DNA of 57,822 bases from Pelargonium nanum (taxonomy: Eukaryota; Streptophyta; Magnoliopsida; Geraniales; Geraniaceae): assembly GCA_036897485.1 (NCBI GenBank), contig JAYMTF010000077.1, positions 1 through 57,822 on the forward strand, given 5' to 3'. Within the stretch, counting starts at the first letter, position 1, and each line of letters starts with the position of its first letter. The position numbers and the translations under genes are program-made. This document shows positions 23,456 through 34,320 of this stretch, piece after piece. Below the pieces are notes generated by a model. It had not been told where the DNA came from and searched no databases. It saw only the letters and a program-made list of their open reading frames with translations.

Positions 23456-25838
23456 TCAGGCTTTAAGGGATGCCCCGGCTTTGGTGAGTTCTTGGAGTGC
23501 CTTTGAGATCTGTGCTTCATCCATACCTTCCAATCGTATCCCCTTCTCGACCCCCATGTCTGTTCAGAAATCAAAAGACACACTGATCAAAAACGTAGGG
23601 CTAAAGAAATAAATTGTGGAATAGGAGTACAATCATGTAGAGCTGGCAATTCGTGTCTCAACACGCGACACTACACAAACACAACACACACACAAATTGC
23701 CAACTCTACAAAAAAGTATCCTGAAGTGCATGTAATTGTAGGCAATCTTGTCTTTAGTAGGCAACCAATCGTTTTGGGTTTCATGGCAAGAATAACAAAA
23801 TCCATCCATCATTCTGATATGTTAGCTTAGTGCCTATCGGTTCTATAAACATCCCATCCATTGAAAAGCCTATCTTCTAGGTTTCATGGCAAGAATAACA
23901 AAATCCATTCATCTGATATGTCTGCTTAGTGCCCATTGGTTCCATAAACATCCCATCCACTGAAAAGCCTATCTTCTAGATTTCTTATCTAAAGTCCTAT
24001 TGCGGAATAAAGAAGGAACAGAAAATTTTAAATCAGTCACAGGGTCATATGTTTACATTCAGCTTCACCTGAAGGTTATCTGTTAACAATTTTCCCCGAG
24101 GGTGTGTGGTACTTTCTTAACAACAAATTCTAATAGTCACCGTAGTTAGAGCCTTAGAGGTGATATTTTGATTGGAATAACCAATTAAAAGGAGGAACGA
24201 ACAAAATGCACCAGAATTACAATGTGTTTATATATATTATATTACAATATATTTATTAAGAAAGTTAGATCAATGGGTTAAATAAAAACTTAAGACTTCA
24301 GAGCAATGTTTCATTCTTTTATGTCAACAGATGATGACCAAAAGTTGCAAACCAATATTAGCTCATGAATCATCAGTCATCACTAATTCTTACATACTCC
24401 TGTTTTCACAACATTAGAAAGACTTCAATCAATCATTATCCAATAAAGCTTGACGCATATGTAAAGAGACACTAATGTGAGGCAAACTAGACACTAATGC
24501 AAAAGCAAACTATAAATGACATATCCTTAGTACTTACTGCCTATTAAGATTTAAGAGTTCAGACCAATTACATTATGACAACATTGGAGGCCACAGCAAA
24601 CGACAGCAAAATGTGGATAAAGATGAACAAATGGTCCAATTTGCGGCAGTTACTAGTATGCCAACTGCTGCGGTTAGTCAAGTTTCAAATGATAAGGACA
24701 AGTGGACAAGAATAAAAGAAAGAAAAAGGCTCCCTCATATCTTGCAGATTATGTATAAGTGTATATAAATGGCTGCTGCATATTAGTTCGGTGTGTGAAC
24801 TCCAAGTAATTTCTCTTCATATTCCTATATCTTATATTCTCTTCCAATCTTTTTGTTAAAGGTTTCCACCTCGAAAGAAACCTTTCCTATAATTCTATCT
24901 TGTATTAAGTTGTAATTTGTATCAATTCAATGAAAGTGCAGTACCTCTTCTTATATTGTTCTCATATTGAACCGATATCAAACATCTTTTTGTGGACATC
25001 CCCATATCAACATTGTGATCGAAAAGAATGAACAAACATTCTATCGCCCATATGGCATGAAAATGAAAAGGCTATGAACAATGGGAAATGCTAAGCAATG
25101 ATATTGTTGGCATTTTAGACAATCTCACAATCAGGCTGCAACAATGTTACTAATAGTATGACTGATAGTACATAGTGAACCAATATCAAACACTTTTTTC
25201 TGGACATCCCTGTATCAACATCGTGACTGAAAAGAATAAATGATTATTATATTTCCAACATGGCATGAAAATGAAAAAGACTTTAAACATTAAACAATGA
25301 GAAATGCTAATTAGTAATTTCTTGTTGCCTAAATCAAAATGCAGAAAACTCACACAGCATAATGCTAAGAAAATAGTTGTTTGAGCTCCCAAAAAAAATG
25401 AGAAATGCACAAGTAGTCCAAATTTGCAATTTAGCAAAAGAACAACATGAAATCAAACAGAGACACATGAGGAACAACGAAAACCATGTCCAGATAGAGC
25501 AAATGTTCAAAAACGATACGAATTATACCATATCTCGCCCATAGCTGAGGCTCAACTCCACTGCACTCGCGGATCAGTATAGGTAATTTAGGGTTCAGAG
25601 TCTTCAGATCCGTGTAATTCTTCTCCACGAAGGCTCTGGAACACCACGGAACCAAAAATCGAAGAATCGGTACATCGATAACGAACAAAATTACACAAAT
25701 CAGTTCGAATTTTCTCGAGAAACAAACAGATTAGGTAATGGAATATTTATACCTAGTAGTGGAGCTCGCAGGTGAAGTTTGGCACATCAGGATCCGAAGC
25801 TCCTTCAAGTTCTTCGATAGCTGTCTTCTCCACGCCAT
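23456..25838 (-). CDS. NDUFA2: NADH dehydrogenase 1 alpha subcomplex subunit 2 (complex I B8 subunit)
   Basis: Exons 25838-25753, 25635-25529 and 23559-23456; GT-AG introns; 98 aa, the expected size. Accessory subunit of mitochondrial complex I with a thioredoxin-like fold, located on the matrix arm. Diagnostic stretches are [16 protein letters not shown] at the N terminus, [35 protein letters not shown] and the C-terminal [19 protein letters not shown]. The two cysteines at about positions 19 and 53 are kept. The last exon encodes only 34 residues and is separated by a 2-kb intron that contains tandem duplications, a MITE and probable LTR sequence. The promoter has two site II motifs, usual for nuclear genes of the respiratory chain. 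It lies next to eRF1 and the HGSNAT-like gene, as in Arabidopsis. Confidence 0.95.
23637..23709. mobile_element. Minimal TIR (MITE) element, about 73 bp
   Basis: GTAGAGCTGGCAATTCGTGT at the left and ACACAAATTGCCAACTCTAC at the right form about 20-bp terminal inverted repeats with two mismatches. Only some 30 bases of CACGAC/ACACAA sequence separate them. It lies in NDUFA2 intron 2. Confidence 0.7.
23778..23979. repeat. Tandem duplication, two units of about 103 bp
   Basis: GTTTCATGGCAAGAATAACA starts at 23778 and again at 23881. Both units end with GAAAAGCCTATCTTCTAG. Within NDUFA2 intron 2. Confidence 0.8.
24540..25320. repeat. Probable LTR-retroelement relic and duplicated flanks in NDUFA2 intron 2
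   Basis: 24720-24960 has a TATATAAATGG box, TTCGGTGTGTGAACTCC and a region rich in TTCTCTTCC that looks like the U3-R part of a copia-type LTR. The block at 24968-25100 is repeated with changes at 25177-25320 (both begin GAACCRATATCAAACA). No open frame. Confidence 0.4.
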
Positions 25839-25919
25839 TTCTCTCTCTCTCTCTCAGACTCAGAGTCTGTAACTACGAAGACATTATAGTCTTTTAGGTC
25901 CAAACCTATGACAATTTAT

Positions 25920-25961
25920 TGGGCTTTATGAATATATGAAGGCTCGTTGAACATAGGCCCA
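25920..25961. promoter_or_regulatory. Site II motifs upstream of NDUFA2
   Basis: TGGGCT at 25920-25925 and GGCCCA at 25956-25961, 80-125 bases upstream of the start codon. Site II (TGGGCY) elements are known binding sites of TCP factors in plant respiratory and ribosomal genes. Confidence 0.6.
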
Positions 25962-27270
25962 TGAGCTAGAAGATCGTGATAAAAATGAATTTAATGCTGA
26001 CAATTTGAATCCGAATCCTAAATTGCTCAAAACATGACCAACCGTTTTTCTGCTAGTTTTGACAAACTTGAATGGACTCTTCTTCGAGTCGTGATGACAT
26101 AATACACATAATTCGGGATCGATAGCAAAGTGTCATGTCAACGTATGGCTAGGGCCGAGGATTTAAAATGGACAACGAATTGTAGAGTTTGTCTATGTCT
26201 GTAGGGACCCTTCCACGGTCACGGTCCATCACCTATGTTGTGGCCTTTGTTAGACTGTTGGAGCCATGTTCGATTTGGTCCGTTTTGAATTGGACAGGAA
26301 AAAATATGAAAATTGAAAAATTACTTTCTATGTGTTTTGACTTTTCAAATCATGTTGGATTCCTAACTCTTCGTCACCCGTCATAGTTGAGGAGGCATGT
26401 CATACTAGACAATCAAAATGGAGCAAATCGACTATAAAAATACCTCACTTTAGTGTATGATTTACATTCTTGAATCTTCGCACTTGTTCGTTTTTTGGAG
26501 TTCTTATGCAAGAGGAAGAGCTTCAATATTACGCACTAGTATTTACGCATGTTCTTTTTAACAGATTTGTCAAGGCAATAATCGTTGTCTTGAGTATACT
26601 TTACAGTTTTTGAGGTGATAATTGTGGATACTTTTCAATTTTTAAGGTGATAAATGATGTTAACAAGTATTTCCTAACGATGTTATTAAAATCAATCATT
26701 AGATAACACTAAGAACAATTTGTACAACTCAAGCATAAATTACAAATCAAATCGATTGTGATTTTATCGAGTTAATATTAGGTATTTACTATCCGAAATC
26801 TAATTTTGTTGACACCAATTAACAAACATGATAAATTCTATTAAGTCACCCGACCTGATAACCTAAGTTTTGCCAAATAAAAATAATAATCGACTCTCCC
26901 GATAAAACCATTTGTACATGCACAAATACACAATGTCTTACAAGAATTTGTCCATTTTTGTATAACTCTGGTATAGGATCAGGATTATTGAAATTCGGGT
27001 TTTATTTTTTTTTATTTGTTCATTCACTTTTACTCACCTTTTAACGACACTTAACATGTCCATGTGTTGCACAAGTTACATAATATAATTAGATCTCGTT
27101 AGGTTTTCTAGTTCAAAGACGTTCACGGTGCCCGCCAGAGGTAAGTAGAGCAACCAAACAAGGTCTCGAGTCTTTTTGGAACATAGGGTCAATTGGAGAA
27201 GTAACTAAACTTGGGATCTAATAAGGAGAATAAATATAAAATAAGGGGTCGAAATGGAAATTTGAGCTTG
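25962..27270. other. Spacer between divergent NDUFA2 and eRF1
   Basis: A TIR-family fragment starts near 25997 (GCTGACAATTTGAATCCGAA). The rest is AT-rich and no gene was recognised. Confidence 0.5.
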
Positions 27271-27298
27271 GTTAGGGTTCTAGCGGATGATATAAAAA
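27271..27298 (+). promoter_or_regulatory. eRF1 core promoter: telo-box-like motif and TATA box
   Basis: GTTAGGGTTC (27271-27280) resembles the telo-box of translation-related genes. TATAAAAA begins at 27291. Transcription probably starts near 27322. The non-coding first exon would end at 27436 (CATCAG before GTTTTT). Confidence 0.6.
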
Positions 27299-27436
27299 GG
27301 AAGCTCCTTTATTTTTATCATCACACAAATACATATAAAAATATTTATCTCCTCTCTCAATCGCTCGTTGTATCGTTCACAGAGCTTCACAGCCTCATCT
27401 GTTGCTCCTGGAAGCGATTCGCGACTCGTTCATCAG

Positions 27437-28636
27437 GTTTTTTTCTTTTATTTTATCAATTTGTTACTATTTATATAGATTTTGTGTTTTTTTACATGAA
27501 TTGATGACTCGATCGTCACCTCCAGATCGATAATTTTTCACTTCGATTGTGGTTTGATTTAGCTTGATGATTGATTTATTGTGCTGAATTGGTGTAGTTT
27601 GTTCTTAGATTCCTTAATCGTGCTTAATTTGATTCGGTTACCTTAGTTTTTGTGTTATGTGATGTTTAATTTCTTGGGTTATTGATAAATTCTCAATTTT
27701 GTGTGATTGTTTGTATTGCATGAAATGAAGAAATGGGTCTTTGATATGTGCCCTAATTGATGTGATTGGGTGGATCTTAGTAGATTTTGTAGCCAAAATC
27801 TGTTAGTAATGGAGAATTGTTGATAAATTCTCATTTTTGTGTGATTGTTAGTCTTGCATGAAGCAAGAAATGGTCATTAATTTGTGCCCTAGTTGATGTG
27901 ATTAGGTGGATCTTAGTGTGTTTTGTAGCCAAAATCTGTTAGTCAATATGGTGGCATGATCAAAATTGAAGAATCGGGTTGTTGAATTTTTGTCTTTCAT
28001 ATGTTGATGGCACGATTAACTGATGAGTTTCCTGACTGAATAAGCTAAAACAGTTTAATTTTTCTCTTTAAATTTATATTTTGGTTGTGTTTTTTCATAT
28101 CTGGTATTGATTGCACTTCAGGAACATATGTATTTTTTGTTATGTTATTGTTTTCAGTGTATATTGAGGTTTTTATTATTTTAAGAATAAGTATTTGGAT
28201 TTATACAATATTTACTCATGTTTCACATTGATGAATGTTCTTGATGAAACATTGAAGACAAAAATGCTTCTAAAACATGGTCATGAAAGCAGTTATAGGC
28301 CTTTCCATCTTTGTTGAATATTAAAAGCACAAATTGATAATATTATATAAACAGGTAACTTATGGTTGATTATCAAGTTTATTGTACTTGATATATTCTA
28401 AAATTCTTCAACTCTTGGATTGAAGAGTGGTCTTTACTCTTATTTTCATTTGTTGCCAAATACGGCTCTGTAGGATTCAGATCCTCTTTATTGTTATGAA
28501 TGAGCCTTGTGATATATTGTATCATCTAAGTTGTAACATTTGTACTCTTTTATACTGCTTTACTTGATCCTTTCTATTAGTTTTGCTCTATGAGTTCATA
28601 TTTATGTTATTTACAGGTAAATTTTTGCTGTTTCAG
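27437..28636 (+). other. 5'UTR intron of eRF1 with a 138-bp tandem duplication
   Basis: Donor CAG|GTTTTT at 27437 and acceptor TTTCAG ending at 28636. Two consecutive units start with TTGATAAATTCTCA at 27682 and 27820. They share CCTAATTGATGTGATT-type, GGTGGATCTTAGT and TTTTGTAGCCAAAATCTG phrases at the same offset. Leader introns are common in highly expressed plant genes and often raise expression. Confidence 0.7.
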
Positions 28637-28658
28637 GCACTACTTGCAACATCTCACA

Positions 28659-29969
28659 ATGGCAGATGCTCATGAAACCGACAAGAACATTGAGATATGG
28701 AAGATCAAGAAGTTGATCAAAGCTCTTGAAGCCGCTAGAGGCAATGGTACCAGCATGATTTCTCTTATCATGCCACCGCGTGATCAAGTATCTCGTGTTA
28801 CCAAGATGTTGGGAGATGAATTTGGAACTGCTTCAAATATTAAGAGTAGGGTCAATCGTCAATCTGTATTGGGTGCTATTACATCTGCGCAGCAGCGACT
28901 TAAGCTTTACAACAAGGTTCCGCCCAACGGGCTCGTGCTTTACACGGGAACAATTGTGACTGACGATGGCAAGGAAAAGAAGGTGACAATTGATTTTGAG
29001 CCTTTCAGGCCTATTAATGCTTCACTCTACCTCTGCGACAACAAGTTCCACACAGAAGCTCTGAATGAACTTTTGGAATCTGATGACAAGTTCGGTTTCA
29101 TTGTTATGGATGGTAATGGAACCCTGTTTGGGACATTGAGCGGTAACACCCGAGAGGTGCTCCACAAGTTTAGTGTTGACCTCCCAAAGAAACACGGAAG
29201 AGGAGGTCAGTCAGCTCTTCGGTTTGCTCGTCTTCGTATGGAGAAGCGCCACAACTATGTTAGAAAGACAGCTGAGCTCGCAACGCAGTTCTACATCAAT
29301 GCTGCCACGAGTCAGCCCAATGTTTCGGGACTGATATTGGCTGGATCAGCCGACTTCAAAACCGAGCTCAGTCAGTCCGATATGTTTGATCCCCGTCTTC
29401 AGGCCAAGATACTGAACGTGGTTGATGTTTCATATGGAGGCGAGAACGGCTTCAATCAGGCTATCGAACTGTCATCTGAGATCCTATCCAATGTGAAGTT
29501 TATTCAGGAGAAGCGATTGATCGGCAAATACTTTGAGGAGATAAGTCAGGATACTGGAAAGTATGTTTTTGGTGTTGACGACACTCTGAAAGCTCTGGAG
29601 ATGGGTGCTGTTGAGATACTTATTGTGTGGGAAAACCTGGACCTTACTCGGTACACACTGAAAAACGTTGCTACGGGTGAGATAATCATAAGTCACTTCA
29701 ACAAAGAGCAGGAGACCAATCAGAGCAACTTCCGGGATGCAGCCACTGCAGCTGAATTGGAGGTTCAGGAGAAAATGTCTTTGCTCGAGTGGTTTGCTAA
29801 TGAGTACAAGCGATTTGGTTGCACTCTCGAGTTTGTCACCAACAAATCGCAAGAGGGCTCTCAGTTCTGCAGGGGTTTTGGCGGGATCGGAGGGATACTC
29901 CGTTACCAGCTCGACATGAGGACCTTTGACGATCTTTCTGACGGTGAATATAATGATGATTCTGAATAG
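28659..29969 (+). CDS. ERF1: Eukaryotic peptide chain release factor subunit 1 (eRF1)
   Basis: Single coding exon, 436 aa. Recognises all three stop codons in the ribosomal A site and triggers peptide release together with eRF3. Domain N has NIKS at residues 60-63 and YLCDNKF (the YxCxxxF motif) at 124-130. Domain M has the catalytic GGQ at 182-184 inside [11 protein letters not shown]. Domain C ends with the acidic [12 protein letters not shown] tail. An in-frame upstream ATG at 28590 lies before the splice acceptor and is intronic, so ATG 28659 (context ACAATGGC) is the start. Promoter with TATA and telo-box-like motif plus a long leader intron. The stop is TAG in a CARYYA context and the 3'UTR appears to hold an intron, which suggests autoregulation. 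Confidence 0.98.
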   Translation: MADAHETDKNIEIWKIKKLIKALEAARGNGTSMISLIMPPRDQVSRVTKMLGDEFGTASNIKSRVNRQSVLGAITSAQQRLKLYNKVPPNGLVLYTGTIVTDDGKEKKVTIDFEPFRPINASLYLCDNKFHTEALNELLESDDKFGFIVMDGNGTLFGTLSGNTREVLHKFSVDLPKKHGRGGQSALRFARLRMEKRHNYVRKTAELATQFYINAATSQPNVSGLILAGSADFKTELSQSDMFDPRLQAKILNVVDVSYGGENGFNQAIELSSEILSNVKFIQEKRLIGKYFEEISQDTGKYVFGVDDTLKALEMGAVEILIVWENLDLTRYTLKNVATGEIIISHFNKEQETNQSNFRDAATAAELEVQEKMSLLEWFANEYKRFGCTLEFVTNKSQEGSQFCRGFGGIGGILRYQLDMRTFDDLSDGEYNDDSE

Positions 29970-29975
29970 CAATCA
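29967..29975 (+). promoter_or_regulatory. Readthrough-type stop context of eRF1 (TAG CAATCA)
   Basis: The eRF1 stop codon TAG (29967-29969) is followed by CAATCA, an exact match to CARYYA, the strongest known leaky context in plants (tobamovirus type). The frame stays open after the stop to 30236 unspliced. Confidence 0.75.
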
Positions 29976-30106
29976 ATCAACTCTCCTACGAGCCTGGTGC
30001 AGGAGAATGGTCTAAAAGGCCTGCACCAGTGCTGCGCGAGCTGTCGCGCGTTCTGCTCCTGCTGCTGCCACACGACAATGCTCAAAAACCTTAACAAAGT
30101 CTCAAG

Positions 30107-30207
30107 GTTTGCTAAACTAATTCTTTTTTTACATAGTAGTATTTACATCATTGGCTTGCTTTTATCTGATCAACAATATATGTTTTTTGTCTTTATTTAT
30201 GTTGAAG
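30107..30207 (+). other. Probable 3'UTR intron of eRF1
   Basis: CTCAAG|GTTTGC at 30107 and a T-rich tract ending TTGAAG at 30207 bound a 101-base, very U-rich segment of normal plant intron size. The donor is 137 bases after the stop, far enough for an exon junction complex to mark the mRNA for NMD. After splicing the readthrough frame would stay open to a TGA at about 30332. Confidence 0.5.
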
Positions 30208-30339
30208 GCGAACTGTTTCCAACCTTACTATGTTGATTCCATTGGGATTTTCCGATGGAGCAGTTGGATTAATTTACCCGAAAGAAAACCTGAGCAACAC
30301 CCGCGTCCTTTGCTCGGAGGTAAACAATTGAAGTCACGT

Positions 30340-32002
30340 TTATTGGTGCATCAGCTATAAGGGTGCATCAACGTATGGGAATCTCCTAGATTCGGTTTCT
30401 GCTTGTGGAAATCTTCTATCTATTACACTTCTTGAATAAGTTTATCGTATTTATGAACTGCTATGTGTGTTATCGTATTACTCTACTTTGAGTCTTCTGA
30501 AACTATTTCCCGTTGTGAAAACTTGCTGGTTTGTGGAATCTTCCTGGTATGTATCGACCATGGAGTATTAATAAAGTGATGTTTGCTGTTAGTTGAAAAG
30601 TTGCAAGAATTTTATTCCTTGATTATCGTAAAGGATACGGTATCTTTCTGTTGCACAGTTTTCACGGGTTTGTGACCATTTGACGCCCAACTATTAGAGC
30701 CAACGATTTCCCGAAATCTGGATATGGTCTCTTTCTCTTGCACGACAAACTGCTAGAGCCGGTCAGCTAGCAATTTTGACCTACACTGGGACTGGAATGT
30801 GACCTGCATTTTTTGTGGGTTCGGGTTGGGTTTGTTCCAATCCACAAAACCGTGCATTTTCTAGCAGGCAATGTGGCCCGAAATCTGCACTTTTGCGGGT
30901 TGGGTTTGAGTTAAATCGTTTCAACTTGAATTTAGAAAATTTAACCCGGTCTTGAATTTCTAGTTCCACCAATCATGTCTACTATTTAGATTTGGAGTGT
31001 ATGGTGGGTCTTTATTTTTGCTTATTGGCTCTTTTCCATGTTCTTTTGGTGGATTGATGCTCATTACCCATTTATTAGTGAGGCTTGAGTTATAGCATGG
31101 AATGATTTGGATTTGGACCATTTGAGATAAAAACATTCTTTTTGTTCTTGTCATACTTTGGGTGGAAAATCAATTATGTCTCAAACATTAAACTACATCG
31201 CGTATTTAATATGATGCGTGTGACTAATTTGTGACACCATCATATGTAATGTTATATTTTTTAAATATTGCACAAAAGATTTTGCTAAAAAAATGGAAGA
31301 AAATGACTAATGTGATGGTTAATGTTTTATTAACGATTATATCAAATCTTATAAAATTGGGTGCACTTGGACATAGAGTGATACTATGTATTTCAAATAT
31401 TTTCCAGATAATAAAAAATTGACACATAAATTGTTTTATTGATATGCAAATTTGTAATTTTATATTGCGTATAATGGACACAATCAATTTTTGGAATGGT
31501 TGAAGCAAAATTGTACATTTTACATGTACCTGAAAATTATATTAGAAGTTTGCAATCCTTCTAGTTGGGTTTAAATTAAACCTTTTGAAATATTATTTCT
31601 CCGAATTTATACACGTTGAGGTAGACCCACAATTTAGAACGAACATGAGGGCACCTGAAAGTCTGAAACTTTTTATGTTGCAAATTTGGGTTGCAAAATA
31701 TCAATCTGATAAATTTTTGAAAAAGGTCGAACAAAACTCATATATTTTACATGTAAAATTAAAAATTCGATTTCAAACTTGCAATTTGCATACCATTTTG
31801 GTCGGGTTTGGGAAAGCCCCTCTCAACCCGACCCGACCAACTTTATGTTGAAGTCTATTCTATGACAATTCAAATTGAAATTGTTTGATAACTGTACCAC
31901 TAAAACTTTTTTTAAAACTGTCATTTGACATCTTTATCCTTACGTGGTATACAAGAAACCATTTGGTCAATGGGTCAAGACTTATAAATTATGTCAACAT
32001 AT
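30340..32002. other. eRF1 3' end and eRF1-RPL10 spacer
   Basis: Likely eRF1 polyadenylation region at 30400-30600. A TIR-family copy (CTAGCAATTTTGACC... with TTTTGCGGGTT) spans about 30765-30965. Another with CAACCCGACCCGACC lies at about 31560-31850. No gene recognised. Confidence 0.5.
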
Positions 32003-32157
32003 TGGGCTGTAGACTTGTATGGATTATTTGACCTGATTGGGCCGATCCAAATTGGGCCATGTAAATTCTATTTTCATAAAATAAAAAAATAAAAAAAGTG
32101 TCGTGAGCAGTGAGCGAATAAAATTGTAGGGTTAGGGTTTTGGAATCACTATAAAAG
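32003..32157 (+). promoter_or_regulatory. RPL10 promoter: three site II motifs, telo-box, TATA box
   Basis: TGGGCT at 32003-32008, TGGGCC at 32038-32043 and 32053-32058, telo-box TTAGGGTTT at 32132-32140 and TATAAAAG at 32150-32157. This is the classic arrangement of plant ribosomal protein promoters. The pyrimidine-rich start region is at about 32167-32195. Confidence 0.75.
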
Positions 32158-32220
32158 CAACCACTTTCTCTTCCTCTTCTTCTCTAGAGACTATCGAAGC
32201 AAAGCAGCTCGAATTCGCAG

Positions 32221-33636
32221 GTCAGCTTTCTATTCTGTGTAAATCCCATTTGTATATGTTCTATTCTTCTGATTTTGACATGCGAATTTGGGGATTATTT
32301 TAGATCCGTTTGTTGTTCTGGTCGGTTGATTCGATATTCGTTTCTGTTAATTTTGGGCGTTTTCGTTGGATATTAATCGTCTGTGAACATGTTTTGATGT
32401 TGGGTTTCTTCCAATTCCTCGTTTGTTGTGTTTGTGCTGAAAATCTTAAATTTAGGGTTTGAATTTTGTTCGAATTTGTAAATTTGTTGGCCATTTTTCT
32501 TATGATTGTAGCGTGTTGGGGATATGTGTATGTGTTTTTATGCTTGGTTTCTTAGGATATCTCTGTTTTGTTTAAACCCTCAATTTAGGGCTTTAATTTG
32601 GAGTCTAAATCGTTTTTGTTTGTCTAAGAGATTCAATTCTCAAGGTAAATTTTATTATGGATTCTGTTGTAGCTGGTTGGATTCTGTGCTTTGATATGGG
32701 TATTTAGAAACCTCCCTGTGATTGAACTTGATTATAAAAGTTTCAGCCTTGTCTGAATATATTTGTTGAAAGCTATGTTCTGAGGGAGCTTGATTGTTAG
32801 TCTTGCTCTGTAACTATAGTATTAAAGTAATAAAACTGATCATAAGATAGTAGTTAATTTACAATACATAACTGGGTTGTTCTTAGATGTAATTATAAAG
32901 TTTGAACTAATTTTGTTTAGAGGATTTTAGTTTAGTTGTTTATATCTAAGTTAAGTTATATGGTATCTTATTTGTGAAGTTCCCAATGAATTGATTTAGC
33001 CCATTAAATTGGTTGGTGCCCAAAACAGAGTTTAGTATATATAATGATCCACTGCCCAGTTGTTCTTGGTTGTATTAGTTATGATATATGTTCATACCCA
33101 CAAATTTCACAAAATGTATGAACCAATGGTTTTATGGATTTTAGTTTAGTTGGTTATGATTTTGTGATATGTTTTAGAAGTGAGGGAGCTCCCAATGATT
33201 GAACTTCATATATAAAAGTTTCAGCCTTGTCTGAATATAGTTGTTGAAAATTTTGTTCTGAGAGAGCTTTCATCATGTTCGTTTTATATCATTGGAATAT
33301 GAACCATTGGTACCTTGTATACTAGTTTTGTTGTGAATATATGTTGTGAACTCTGTTCTCGGAGCTTTCATCATTCATACTTTGGTTTGTAGTGTATTTT
33401 TGTGGAGTCGATTATATTTAGTGGTATTTTATTGCTGTGAGGAAGCTTCCAATGATTGAACTTCATATATAATAGTTTCAGCCTTGTCTGAATATAATTG
33501 TTGATACCATTGTTCTGAGAAAGCTTTCATCGTGTTCATTTTTATTAGAAGTTACAAACCAGCAAGTAGTATTTTACATTGCTGGACTTTTCCCTCGGTA
33601 ATGGATATTAAAACCCTTTGTTCTTCATTATTTCAG
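32221..33636 (+). other. 5'UTR intron of RPL10 with a threefold repeat
   Basis: Donor CGCAG|GTCAGC at 32221 and acceptor TTTCAG ending at 33636. A block containing AGTTTCAGCCTTGTCTGAAT and GTTCTGAG occurs near 32740, 33215 and 33475. An intermediate phrase GATTTTAGTTTAGTTG occurs near 32925 and 33135, so the intron grew by local duplication. Confidence 0.7.
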
Positions 33637-33645
33637 GAGGTCACA

Positions 33646-34320
33646 ATGGGTCGCAGGCCAGCTAGGTGCTACCGTCAGATCAAGAACAAGCCGTACCCCA
33701 AGTCGAGGTACTGCCGTGGTGTTCCTGATCCCAAGATCAGGATTTACGATGTTGGGATGAAGAGGAAGGGTGTCGATGAGTTCCCATTCTGTGTTCATCT
33801 TGTCTCATGGGAGAAGGAGAATGTATCCAGCGAAGCATTGGAGGCTGCTCGTATTGCATGCAACAAGTACATGACCAAGTTCGCCGGTAAGGATGCCTTC
33901 CACCTACGTGTTAGGGTTCACCCCTTCCACGTCCTTCGTATCAACAAGATGCTCTCGTGTGCTGGTGCCGATAGGCTCCAAACCGGTATGCGTGGTGCCT
34001 TCGGCAAGCCACAAGGAACCTGTGCTCGGGTCAGCATTGGACAAGTTCTGCTCTCTGTCCGATGCAAGGACTCAAATGGAACCAACGCTCAGGAGGCGCT
34101 CAGGAGGGCCAAGTTCAAGTTCCCGGGTCGCCAGAAGATCATTGTGAGTCGCAAGTGGGGATTCACCAAGTTTGGAAGGGCTGATTACCTCAGGTGGAAG
34201 CAGGAGAACAGGATCATGCCTGATGGTGTGAATGCTAAGCTTTTGGGATGCCATGGACCTTTGGCGAACAGGCAGCCGGGAAGAGCGTTTTTGAGCGAGA
34301 CGATCAACGCTACTGCTTGA
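33646..34320 (+). CDS. RPL10: 60S ribosomal protein L10 (uL16)
   Basis: Single coding exon, 224 aa, a little longer than animal uL16 as usual in plants. Part of the large subunit near the peptidyl-transferase centre and the P-site tRNA; last-joining protein in 60S maturation. The start [76 protein letters not shown] and [18 protein letters not shown] blocks are invariant features. In-frame upstream ATGs (33532, 33601) lie in the leader intron, before the acceptor at 33636, and are rejected. Codon use is strongly biased to C/G-ending codons, fitting high expression. Regulated by site II and telo-box motifs. Confidence 0.98.
   Translation: MGRRPARCYRQIKNKPYPKSRYCRGVPDPKIRIYDVGMKRKGVDEFPFCVHLVSWEKENVSSEALEAARIACNKYMTKFAGKDAFHLRVRVHPFHVLRINKMLSCAGADRLQTGMRGAFGKPQGTCARVSIGQVLLSVRCKDSNGTNAQEALRRAKFKFPGRQKIIVSRKWGFTKFGRADYLRWKQENRIMPDGVNAKLLGCHGPLANRQPGRAFLSETINATA

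Noticed and set aside
28590..28658. Upstream in-frame ATG of eRF1
   Set aside because: It precedes the leader-intron acceptor at 28636, so it is absent from the mature mRNA; eRF1 proteins start at MADxHE-like sequence.
29484..29972. Minus-strand open frame of 162 codons opposite eRF1
   Set aside because: Antisense shadow of a strongly conserved coding exon.
33532..33645. N-terminal extension of RPL10
   Set aside because: Lies in the leader intron; uL16 begins [10 protein letters not shown].
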